From Annona cherimola (lineage: Eukaryota > Streptophyta > Magnoliopsida > Magnoliales > Annonaceae): DNA of 64,000 bases. The notes under the pieces were generated by a model. The model saw only the letters and a program-made list of their open reading frames with translations, did no database searches and was not told where the DNA came from. This document shows positions 43,601 through 54,719 of the stretch, one piece after another (positions within the stretch are counted from its first letter, which is position 1; the number at the start of each line of letters is the position of its first letter). The stretch spans positions 50,472,008 through 50,536,007 of the forward strand of contig CM059973.1 of the NCBI GenBank assembly GCA_030490835.1. The letters are read 5' to 3'. Made by a program: the position numbers and the translations under genes.

Positions 43601-45110
43601 TTTAAGTTTCTATTTTTCCTTTACAATTTCGACCCAAAATGGAGGGAAAAGTTTTAAAAATTTACCCTATAGATTACTCAAAAATTTTCAGCCACATATT
43701 TAATTATTTAATATTATTTTCGGATTTTTTTCCACAGCTATATCCAGCTTTTAAATAAAGCTGTCCACTTGGGCGGGGTCCACTTGCAACAGCTTTTGCA
43801 TGATTTTTCTACCTAATTTTCACTTTAATTAATGGGTATTTAATCACCCTAGGTAATAGTCTAATTAGGGGTCAACTTAGCATAAATAAAAAATTCACAA
43901 AAAATCAAATCTCAGCCCTTGAACGTGCATGCCATCCTTGCTCCCTTTGCTGTCCATGCATTCAACGTCCATATGCTGCTGCCTTTTGCATTTTTTTCCT
44001 CAAAAATTCAGCTTTATTTGATGGACATTTAATTACCCTAGTAATTAGATTTCTTAGCTGTCCACTAGGTATTTAAAAAAATCACAAAAAAATCCAAAAG
44101 CTGCCTTGACCGTCCACATCTCTCCCTTGCTCCAAATCTGTCCACTTGATGATCATATCCTTATGCCTTGATTTTGACATATTTGGTCCGAATTTTCAAC
44201 CCCATTTAATTACTCATTTATTTACCTTGATTCTCTACTTGACTTAGGTGTGGATTTTATAATTAAAAAAAATAAAAAAATCCACTTTTTGGAGCTCATA
44301 GTCGTCCACTCTATGCCTCCTCAATGCTTCTCCCTTAAGCTAGTCATTAGCTCCTTAATTTTCACATTAATGTAGGGGATATTTTCATAGATTTTTTCAT
44401 TTTAGATAATTCATAAAATCCATGTGTCATTATCTCCTTTTGACACCTCATTTATGCCATTAATTATTTAATTAATGACTTTGACTTTAATATAAATGCA
44501 AACTTACTTTTTGGTGTACAAAAATCAATGGTTTTCATCCCTTTTTCATGAAATCATAATTTCATCATCGTTAGCTTGATCCAAGCCTCTCATTGCATAG
44601 ATCTCATAATTTTAACCGTCCATTTCAAATTTCATTTCAATCCGACTTTTCTAGCTCGAGTTATGACCATTTGAATTTTTGGACGGTGATGATCAATTTT
44701 CACCCGAATTTCATCCTTATTTTCATAATCCATCATTTCTATAAGATTAAGCACAAAATTATGTGCTTATTTTTCAATTTCATCTTAATCGCCCTTACCG
44801 GCGTTAAGTTATGGATTTTCTAGCATTTGCTACCTTTAATCCATAATTAACAACATAATCTCCATTAGCTAACCCATAATATATGATGTAATTATCCTTA
44901 ATATATTCACATTTCCTAATCTTCATTTAGCCTCTTTAATCACATTGTCCCATATCGGCTTATATTGATCATTCATAATCACTTGTCCTAATCGCAATAA
45001 ATCATCAATATTGCAATTGGAAATCATTCATAGTTCCACTAAATCATTCATGATTCATATGTATATGCCAAATGCATATACATAAGTCTTACTTGGGTCA
45101 GGGTATCACA
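40653..45110 (-). repeat. 5' LTR (right) of the long-LTR element
   Basis: 4458 bp, starting TATGGCGCC (TG to TA) and ending GGGTATCACA. It carries the hairpin minisatellite (41218-41760), GC-rich island (42098-42182) and GACCGCAG-type repeats (42267-42432), and lacks the 922 bp noted at 33001-33922. Confidence 0.88.
41218..41760 (-). repeat. Hairpin minisatellite (GGACAT..ATGTCC), right long LTR
   Basis: Same ten-unit block as 31592-32133, with few differences (for example ATGTCTATAAAT against ATGTTTATAAAT). Confidence 0.8.
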
Positions 45111-48082
45111 TTGTCATGTCCTAAAATATTTTCATGTCCCCATTTTTGGGGCTTTTAAAACAAAACATATGCATATACGTCTCTAACCCTCTGGTAAGTA
45201 ACACTTACCAAGTGATCATTCTTCTATAGAAAATAAACCTTCTATTTGACAGCACCGCTAGCTAGACGGTCGTCCATGATCCTGCTCTCATTTCAAGGAG
45301 GGCGCCGCCGACCTTCGGCCTTCCCTTAGCGACTCGGCCACATATAGACGGGTCCTTGGTCTGCAACCATTTCAGTCTGCAACTACCTCTACCATAGACC
45401 TAGTACATGATCCTCGTGCACACTCGTTTATACTCGCATTGTCATGCTAGCATGAATTTATAAATTTTACACAATCCTCAGACCGTTCTATTTTTAAATC
45501 AAAACTTGATATAATATAATCCAACTCAGTCTTCAGACTACGCTGTTCTCATCTCAATTTGAGAACTAGGCATAATCATTTAAAAATAAAATATTTTCAT
45601 AAACTGTATTCAAATCGTTTAAGAAATAAATGGATGAAGGGATGGCCACCCTTAAATAACTTTAGAAACATTCAAGTGAAACAACTTGAAAGTATTTTAG
45701 CATTTGAGAATAAAATATCATTTTCAAAGGTCTTGCTTGCTTACCTGTGGCAATACTTTTGCGCCTTTCATCCTTTTCTTGCCTTTTTCTAGACAAGTAA
45801 ACATGATTACCTTATACATTTTCATCATATGTTGTGCTTGAATGTCTTGTTTCTTTTTCAATTCACATATATGTGTCATATGGTTTTTTAATCCGATCTG
45901 GTCTACAACACATTAACTTTAAATCATTCTTTCTTTGGAATTAACACTTGTATTTTTCAATAACCTCATACCCTTATAAATTTAATACATGGGTTGTTTC
46001 TTTCCTTCCATACTTATGGCTTGTGTATGAATCTCTTAAAATTATTCAATATAAGCATTCATACTTTTGTAGCAAGTTAGTTTTTTATCAATCCTTTCTT
46101 TGAAATGATTATCTATATTTCTTAAATCACATGTATATTCTATATGATTTCAACTCACTTTTTAGAAAGTTAATTTTAACCAACCCTTTCTAATTTCACC
46201 ATTTTCCTTTCTTGAAAATCATATATATGTATAAATATATTACCTTCGTAATGCACTATTCATTTCATTTGACACCCCTATCTAGAGTTTTATCCTTTGA
46301 AATCTTTCATGGCTTTTATCTATAACTTCTAACAAGTCATATTCCAATCAATTTTTTTAAAATTCATATCTAGCTTTACTAATAGTCACATATATGTTTA
46401 TACATATTTTTATGACCTTAGTGATCCGTTACTCGTTTTCATTTAATACCCAAGCCTAGGGTATTCACTCTCTTGAAATTTTTAAGAAACTTAATCCATG
46501 TTTAGTTCTTGAATTATATCCTACTTTTCTAATAATCACATATTTATATAATCTTTGTGATTGTTCATCATTTCATTCAACCTTTATGTTTAAAGTCCTA
46601 AACTTTTTGAAATCATTTCAAATGTTTGTTTTTAACTTATAACAAGTTAAATTTACATAATTCCTTTCTTTAAAACAAATACTCATCCTTCTTAGTGCTT
46701 TCTTCATTCATTTTCTTCAATACCCAAATCTAGGATATTAAATATTTTTATAATCATTCAAGGAGCTTACTTAGGATTTATTACAACCCAATTCATATTA
46801 AATTTTTGGAATTAACCATCTTTTCCTCAAAACAACCATACATGTGCAATTTCCCATACAACTTAGTGATTTATTCACTTATTTCATTCAATACCCGCAT
46901 CTAGGGTATAAACCTTTTTGTGATCATTCAAGGGTTCCAACTTATATAAGCTAATTTTCAATTTATATTTCTGAAATTAGTCATCCATTTCCAAACAGCC
47001 CCTTATAGCCTCATTTTGCTAGATTTCACTTATGCAATTGCACCTTAATAACACATACATAAATGCTACATATTAACCATTATTGTGGTCATTTTAAGGG
47101 TTTGTTTATGATCTATAATACACTATATTTCATATGAAATTTCTGAAATTTTCGTTCCTTATTGTAACAGTTCCATTTTGTTCCATTTTTGCTAAGTTTT
47201 ACCCCCATACTTGCATCTTAACTTAATACACATGCCAAACCCTTATTCATTAGCTCTTAATTTCAAAATTCCACATATAATATCTGTTTAATAATGGGAT
47301 TAACTTAGATAAACAGAATTTTTACTTCCATACACCTAGCTTGGTTGTTCCAACATATGAGCATATATACATGTTTCATTTTTCACTTGTAGATATCCAT
47401 GCATCATCTATATAAGAATTCCACTTACTTAAACATTTATCAAACATCATCATGTAATCACTGCTAATTACAATGTTAATTGCATTGCTAATTAGGACTT
47501 GATAATGTGGTTTGATATAATCACATTTACTCATAACTTAGGGCACATTAATTTACTTTTCCATAAAAATTTCATCTTCAAATGATGAATATATGATAAG
47601 ATATCAACTAAATGGAATGACTTCATGAAATATCTTATAATTCTAATCATTCTACCCCTTTCCATTCATAATTTTCATGATCCAAACCATTCATCATGTT
47701 GGGCATGAGTTGGCATGACTTCCCTTAAATTTCATATCAATCCACGTTATATATCGTAAGATGTGAATTAATCAAATAATTAATCAATTAATAAAATAAA
47801 AATGGGGCATTAATTACCATGCCACCTCATCATCTCTATCATGCCACCTCATCACCTAGCTTATCACTTGTCATTAATGCTTTCACCACCCCATCTCATT
47901 CTCAACACCCCTTTTTGTCATTTTGTACATGTTATCATTTTTGTCTTGTAGTGCCATAAAATAATTGTAATTTACCCCCATTATTTCGTACAATTTCAAA
48001 TTCACCCTTCTTAGATTCCATCTTGGTTGCCCCTTTCTCAAAATTATCATTTAACCATGTTTATTGTAACAGGGGTTTCACA
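45111..48082 (-). repeat. Continuation of the ~4-kb solo LTR after the nested element
   Basis: Resumes in mid-hairpin repeat, then carries the GC-rich LTR island (45254-45338) and about 2.6 kb of AT-rich sequence with repeated short words such as TAGGGTAT and TCATTCAATACCC (46250-46960). It ends GGGGTTTCACA before AAAAG. No gene seen. Confidence 0.8.
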
Positions 48083-48087
48083 AAAAG
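48083..48087. repeat. Target-site duplication AAAAG, right copy
   Basis: Matches 27642-27646. Removing 27647-48087 restores the continuous older sequence (gcagaaaaag/tttctccc). Confidence 0.85.
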
Positions 48088-48249
48088 TTTCTCCCATGTT
48101 TTTTTGTTATGTTATATGAATGATTCTTGTATTAACTGTCCATTGTAATCGACTTTTAATAGAGAACTAACTTTGTGATTATTGATTTTGAGATATTGAC
48201 TAGTGGATGATAATATTAATTTCAATATTTTAGATGTTAGTAGGTGAGT

Positions 48250-49450
48250 GTGAACGATGATGTTAATTTGAATATTTTTTAACTTTAGTATATTGATTGA
48301 TGAATGAGATTGCAATATTGAATGAAAACACATGTATAAGACAAGTACAGGTTTTCTGTTTGTGAGTATATTGGATGTCATCTATTTGGTGAGCATGCTA
48401 TATGTTCAAGTCAATTCTTACAGGTAGATTACAGACTATCTGTTTTTTATTATAAGCATGTTGTCTGTCTATTAAGCATGCTGTATGTGACAGGGTATTG
48501 TGTACAGGGAGATTACAAGTCATCTATTTCTAAATATCAGCATGCTGCGTGTTGGATTAGCGTGCTAAATGCACAAGTGAGTGTGCATTTTGAAAATGCA
48601 AGTCATCTGTTTGAATTGCAAGGATGTTTTGTGTACAAGTGAGTGTATATTTTGCAAATTTTGGTCTTTTATTTGTGAATATCAGCATGCTAAATGTGAC
48701 ATTAGCATGCTAAATGCACAAGTCAGTGTATATTATGAAAATGCAGTTCATCTGTTTGAATTGCAAGGATGCTATGTGCACAAGCGAGTGTGTATTTTGC
48801 AAATCCAGTTCATCTGTTTGAGGTGCAAGGATGCTTTGTGCACAAGTGAGTATGTATTTTACAAATTCTGGTCATTTGTTTGTGAATATTAACATGCTAA
48901 ATATGACATTAGCATGTTAAATGCACGAGTTAGTGTATATTATGAAAATTCAGTTTATCTATTTGAATTGCAAGAATATTATGTGTACAAGCGACTGTGT
49001 ATTTTGCAAATGCAGGTCATTTGTTTGAATTGCAAGGATGTTTTGTGCATCAATGAGTGTGTATTTTGCAAATTCTGGTCATTTGTTTATAATATCAGCA
49101 TGTTGAATGTGACACCAGCATGCTAAATGCACGAACCAATATATATTATAAAAATGTAGTTCATCTATTTGAATTGTAAGGATGCTATGTGCATAAGTGA
49201 TTGTGTATTTTCCAAATGCAGGTCATTCGTTTGTGAATATCAGCATGCTAAGCTTGATTGAACATACTATATGTACACTACAATGTGTGAAGTGACATTG
49301 CAAGTCATCAGTTTCATCTATTTTTAATTATCAGTATCCTAAGTGTTTGATTAGTTGTATATATACACAAGAGAGTGTTTTATTTGGAATTATAGCCCAT
49401 ATGTTTGTGAATGTTAGCATGCTAAGTATTGAATGAGCATGCTCTAACTA
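48250..49450 (+). repeat. AGCATGC-type repeats, array 2, with a 207-bp higher-order period
   Basis: The word TTTGAATTGCAAGGATG (and variants) starts at 48611, 48756, 48818, 48963, 49025 and 49169, alternating steps of about 145 and 62 bp, so the true period is 207 bp. Between them come TATCAGCATGCTAAATGTGACATTAGCATGCTAAATGCAC-like pairs of palindromes. Cysteine-rich open frames across the block come from the repeat, not from a gene. Confidence 0.8.
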
Positions 49451-50199
49451 GCACATATAGTAAATTTCCTTTAACATATTGAGAATGTTGAAAGATATTA
49501 TCATTATAACCACAAAATATACAATTCATCTTCTGTAAATATATACAAGTGAGATAAAAAATTAGTGATTGTGTAATTATATTATATGAATATGCTAACT
49601 TAAATATGTATTGCTCTAGTCTTCATGTTGTTGGTGATCTATCCACATATGGTACTCACGTTCATCATGTCCATACTACATTGCACTTAGAAAATAATAT
49701 ACAACAGTACATTGATAAAATATGTTAACCACTTATGATAGGAATATAGTGACATAATATCAAAATTCCAAAAATATTGGAAAAACCCCATGAGCAATCC
49801 AATCAAGCATTCATTTGTAAAAAGAAGATGAATTAGATGAAGATAATCAAATGTTGTAAGCATAAAATGGATTGAGTTTTAATTGATTGAACACCATGCG
49901 ATGTCATTTATGAGGACCAGGTATTTTATTTTATTTTCATTTTCATTATAACCCTTACTTGTTTATGAGGTAATTTACGAATATGCTACTAGAAATTGAT
50001 AATGTTGATAGGATGCATCACATATATGGACATAGCATCTAGGGGACGTATAATGCATATATGCATATACTACGATCTTAGCACATTGGATTGTATGGGA
50101 CACCATTCACAAGCATGTTGGGACATGAGAATAAGTTGTACATTAGCAGATTTCTATAGTTGCACTGCTTGGTTATGATATGCTTTTAGGTGTAGATAT
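49451..50199. other. AT-rich sequence, nothing recognised
   Basis: No frame with protein-family resemblance and no clear repeat structure. It joins array 2 to the LTR-like block that follows. Confidence 0.4.
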
Positions 50200-51708
50200 A
50201 GAGGTGTATGATTGACGTGTCATTGTTGAGTGCTATGACTATCTTCTACTTCGCAGATTGTGTTTGGGCTCAGCACATGCTCAAGACCAGCCTGTCTCGA
50301 TGAGGGCATAGTTAAAATGAGAACAGACCCGCTCGGGTTCTATTTGTGTGCTCGTCTTTCTCTCTTCTCCTTCTCTCTCCCACTGTTTCTTCCTCTTTCC
50401 CTTTTACTCTTCTTCTCGGTGTCGATCTAGCCCTAAACCACATCAAAATCTCTTCCAAGCCTTTGTAGATCATCGATTCATCTCAACGAAGTTGGAAATT
50501 CCAAAGATCCGAGTTTAAGGTCATTGTTCTTGGCGAAAAATCGCAATCGATGTAAGTAGATGTCGTTTTTTCTCAATTTAGTGATGAAATCTCGTGTTAA
50601 ACATGATATAAGGCTAGTGGAAACATGTAGCGTCCAACAACTTTGTGGTTTGGGGCGTAGGGTTAGTAACAGTTTAGGTTTAGCGAGGTTTATGGGGAAT
50701 TTGTTATTAATGTGCAATTTTTATGAAATAAATGACTCATTAATAGTTTTTACATCATTAAAATGTGATGTTACTGGATTCAGCTGAAACGAGAGTATAA
50801 ACTAGAGGTTCCCGTTTTTGCACATACCATGTGTTTGGTGAAATGCTTGTGTAACAGTCGGTATATTGACTTTAAAGTAAACCTTGTAAATTTTGTTGAT
50901 GTTGTGTTTGTGACATTTATTCTTGTTTGTTATGTATGATATGTTATTTAAGATGGGTGGGTGTGAAAGGATTGTTCATGGCCCCAGATTGACATGAGGA
51001 GAGGGTTGTTCATGGCCCTTAATTGATACGAGGAGAGGATTGTTCGTGTATTTTTCTTTATACGTGGTTATACGCATATGTTCTTAGGAGCAGGTGTTGG
51101 AGCCATATATCTTATATTGATCATGACATGTGCATCCGGTAATTTACTTATTTCTACTTTGTGCTAACTACTATCTACTTATGAGTCTATTTAGACTCAC
51201 ATAGTTTGTTATTTTTCCTTTAGCACATAGGCCAAGTGGAAAGCCTCAAGGTGGGACAAGTGGAGGGCTTAATCTTGGAGACCATTAGATTAACATCTCT
51301 GATCACAATTATTTTGAAATTTATGCTCTCTTTTGATATTAGTATATGTAGACAATTACTCAATCAGATTCAACTTTGACAAACATATTGTATTCAGTAT
51401 TTTGAACTTGATTACAATTTATGTGGATGCATATATATATATATATATGATCCTTTGGTTTGCTTGTTGTGTAAGAATAAATTCCAATGATTTTCCTTCT
51501 ATGTGAATGTCCTTATTATATGAAGATACAGGTGTATAAATGTAGAGTTGAATATCACATTTGAAATGAAATTAAAATGCTTTTGAATAATAGGTCTTGT
51601 ATTCTATACCACGCTTATATATTATAGAGAGATGCTGCCGAATTTTTCTTAGGTTGTATGGTACCCATTGACTAATTATTGAGAATACCTAGGCAATGGG
51701 GCATTACA
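50200..51708 (+). mobile_element. Possible LTR remnant, plus orientation
   Basis: A CT-rich leader-like block (50340-50470) ends at a strong donor-like GTAAGTAG near 50549. Two and a half ~43-bp repeats (GGATTGTTCATGGCCC; about 50968-51045) follow. Then comes ATGAGTCTATTTAGACTCAC...TTTTTCC near 51182-51222, like the ACTGAGT...ACTCAC block in the Tekay-like LTRs. The block ends AATGGGGCATTACA at 51708. I could not fix a start or a target duplication, so this is only a suggestion. Confidence 0.3.
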
Positions 51709-51739
51709 CCATTATACCAAGTTGCTCACAATCTTTTTC

Positions 51740-54098
51740 TACAATTCTGGACAATTTCTTCTATCATAACCAACCACGACCTTCTTGCATCCACGACATA
51801 AACTTCCATTCCGTTACATAGCTTTTTCAATGGAAGATTTTAAACATTTACTTGTTGTCCTTTTTCGTGTACAACATTTGGTAATTCCTTAGTAGGAGTT
51901 GGGGCATTTGGTCCATTGTCATTAGTTAAAGTTTCAATTCCTCCTCTAATGTTATAATCCGTCTCAAGCTCAAATGCTATAGAATTAATACGAACTTCTT
52001 TGACAGGTTCATTTGCATGGCTGTAATCTTCAAAAATCTTTTCTTCGTCTCCACAAGCTATGTTCTGGTGTTGTTCTGCTAGCTTCTGTAATTGTATATG
52101 CTCTTACAAACTTATTATTAAAGTCTTTAAAACTGTAGTTCCAATTTGAAAACAACTCCAACTTGATGTTATTTTCTCAATGATGAAATTTAATTTTGGA
52201 AGTGTCCAATAGCGACGAACCATAGCTAAATTCATAGCATCATAATTTTTTGTAAATAGTGGAACTCTAACATTATCTTTTGGATGTTGCGACTAACGAC
52301 AAAGCAAGTGCTGATCAGACATGGTTATGATATTACACTAGTGAAATATGGATAATATATGCCAACGAATATTCCCACACCAATGAAATAGTCGACATGA
52401 ACATGTTACAATTTGTCTATCTTCACACCAAGTTACTGTTCTCCTATAGGTGGGGTCTTTATACTTGTGTATTCCGCATATAATACGACCTTCATCCACA
52501 ACCTCAGATTTTAGCTTGTAATAGTGTGACTCATCTACTTCTGGTTGAAAATCAAAAAATCTATCTGGTATATAATTTGCCAATCTGTTCCTCAATCTCA
52601 AGTTTGGTCTTCAAAACTGGAGTCCCGTACGAACTTTTACAATCAGCATCTTTTTCATCTTCTCTTCTCTTTTTAACAGCACGCTCATATGCTTTTACAA
52701 AATCAAGTAATTGAGTAGTTGGTCTAATGAAGTCGTCAAAAAAGGCATTCATACTTTCAGATCGTTACGTAGTGGTCATCCCTGCTAAGAAAATACTTTT
52801 TGTATTAGCTGGTATCCACTTCTCCTTTACATTAAACATTTGTTGCAGCCATGCGTGATCTATCAAATGATAATTATTCATTAATTTTGCCCAACTAGAT
52901 TTAAACTCCTCTGTATCTTCTGTACTGTGGATCAACTTGTACAATTTATCTTTGAATTCAAAATATTTTTGATTGGCAGGTTACAACTTCTCAAAAAAAT
53001 TTCTATGTATGTGTCATTTATAAAAAAAATATACTTTATAGTTGGAAAATCTATGAAAATGACCTTTATAATAGTTTGATCTTAATCTGTAACAATGGCT
53101 TTTGGTGGTATACTATCCATAGCATGGAGCCATATTTTAAACAACCATGTAAAATCCTCTTCACTCTCACCAAATAATAAACCTGCACCAAGTAAAAATG
53201 ATTGCTTATGGTGATTTACTCCAACAAAGGGCCCAAAAGACATATCATATTTATTTATTTGATAAGTTGTGTGGAAACAAATAATATCATTGAAAACTTG
53301 ATTATCTTTTTTGAAATCCTCGTCCACCCAAAAACATAACATCAACCGATGATGGTTATCGACTTGAATTTCATAAAAGTAATCTAACTTCATTTCAAAC
53401 TCTTCTAAAAGTACTCAAGTAATGTTGTTGCACTTGCACCATATGTTGACATTCGTCTAGATCTTAAGGCATTATGAATGTCAACTTCCGTAAATCCTAA
53501 TTGATCACATCCCCCAACCTCTTCTATTATGAATTACAATGATCTTGAAACTCCAATACTGACCTTGCAAATTCTTTCAACTGTATTTAATTGTGAGTCC
53601 GGCACATTATGACGAGATTGAAGACAACAAGACTTTATAGGGGTCTCCAACTGGTGAGAGTGCCCTTTTTTGAAACTCATAATTGTCCATTTGGAAGTGT
53701 CTGGTATGAGTTTGATGCTAAGTGATGCAAGGCATTCACATCTAGTAATGTCCATTTATTTTATTTTTCTTTCAATATTTTCTACATTCCTTCTAAGTCC
53801 TTGTCTTGAACATTTCAGCACACAAAAGCATATTTGCTTATCTTTTTTAGATCTTGTAGCACACTTTTTCTTATACAAAAACCACAACATCTTGCATGTA
53901 AATTATAGAAAGAACACGCTACTTCTTCACTATCAAACTTTTGCCTAATAATCGAAATTAACCCAGCAGGTGCATGGGGAGTAAAACAATCACACTCGTA
54001 GGAATCTATTCACTTTCTTCAACTAACATTGCATCTTTAGTTAATTCCACTATAGGCAATGGAGACATACTTTTGTCCATGTCAAATGACGATTTCAT
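51740..54098 (-). pseudogene. FAR1/FHY3-like MULE transposase pseudogene
   Basis: Minus-strand fragments in the right order for a FAR1-type Mutator-like transposase. After a likely acceptor and ATG at 54098 comes the FAR1 zinc region (KFDSEEVACSFYN..ARCCGFCIRKS near 53860-53950; CLASLSIKLIPDTSKWT near 53700, followed by a GHSHQL motif). The MULE core is at 53393-53082 (YFYEIQVDN, CFWVDEDF, FVGVNHHKQSFLLGAGLL, AIVTD). SESMNAFFDDFI lies near 52750, a SWIM zinc finger (CSCRLFHWCGNIRWHIL) near 52370-52415, and a C-terminal CX2C...NC knuckle at 51798-51748. Several frameshifts and stops rule out a product. Family members are either transposases or domesticated light-signalling factors; the decay and repeat setting favour a transposase relic. 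Confidence 0.8.
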
Positions 54099-54329
54099 TT
54101 GATAAATACCTATTAAATCATATAAGAAAGACAATATGAACCAATCATCTGATAAGAAATAGTAGATGTCAATTTTACAACTACTTGCAATGCAACAATA
54201 CCTACTTTGCAGCAAAGTAGTAGAGAAAATAAGCAATTATGCACAAGAAATAATGTAGAAATCTAATATCAACACATTGATGTTTTTCATGTAGCACCCT
54301 AAATTCAAAAACAAATTCATCTGTTTTTG

Positions 54330-54700
54330 AATGATAACATACTTAGCATACTATATTGGGTGTAAGTGTGTACACTATAAAATTTCTATCTATTTTTTAA
54401 TATCGACGTGCTTAATATCCAGTCAGCATATTATATTGAAATAAGTATACATATGTTCACATTTCTAGCTATCTGTTTTTGAATATCAGCTTGCTTAATA
54501 TCCAATCAGCATGGTACATTGAAAGACAGTATATGTAAGGAAATTTTTGATTGGTTTTTTTTAAAAATCAACATCCTTAATATATAGTCAGCATACTGTA
54601 TTGAAGGACTGTATAAGAAAATGTCTGGTAGTCTATCTTTGAAAATCAACTTGCTTAGTATCCAGTCAACATTCTATATTGAAAGACAGTACGTTGTAAG
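54330..54700 (+). repeat. AGCATGC-type repeats, array 3
   Basis: About four degenerate units of ~80-90 bp with TATCTGTTTTTGAATATCAGC, TTAATATCCAGTCAGCATA and ATATTGAAAGACAGTA. Same orientation as array 1; lies just upstream (sense) of the FAR1/MULE pseudogene. Confidence 0.65.
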
Positions 54701-54719
54701 ATTAGCATAAACTATACGA

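Larger units (their letters stand above)
28644..45110 (-). mobile_element. Tekay-like element with ~5.4-kb LTRs and gutted interior
   Basis: LTRs 28644-36411 and 40653-45110 flank a 4.2-kb interior with polypurine tract, primer site and remnants of gag and the pol end. Removing the TRIM array plus its duplicated site (2392 bp) leaves 5376 bp for the left LTR. The right LTR lacks about 922 bp present at 33001-33922, and adding this gives 5380 bp, so both derive from one ~5.38-kb LTR. LTRs differ by a few percent by eye, making this older than the 13498-23560 element. Most of pol is absent, and a SIRE-type solo LTR (37104-38801) sits inside. Confidence 0.88.
27647..48082 (-). mobile_element. 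Tekay-like solo LTR (~3.96 kb), split by a nested element
   Basis: Own sequence is 27647-28643 and 45111-48082; everything between is a later insertion. It begins TGTGGCGCCCCCAACCCGAGG, the same start as the other Tekay-like LTRs, and ends GGGGTTTCACA, with AAAAG on both sides. No primer site, polypurine tract or coding sequence is attached to it, so it is a solo LTR left by LTR-LTR recombination. It carries hairpin repeats of the GGACAT..ATGTCC type (28330-28640) and the GC-rich LTR island (45254-45338). Confidence 0.85.

Noticed and set aside
48581..49126. Cysteine-rich 103- and 70-codon frames that look like a repeat protein
   Set aside because: The residues repeat because the DNA repeats (62/145-bp steps). 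There is no start context or homologue, and the frame fails in neighbouring units.
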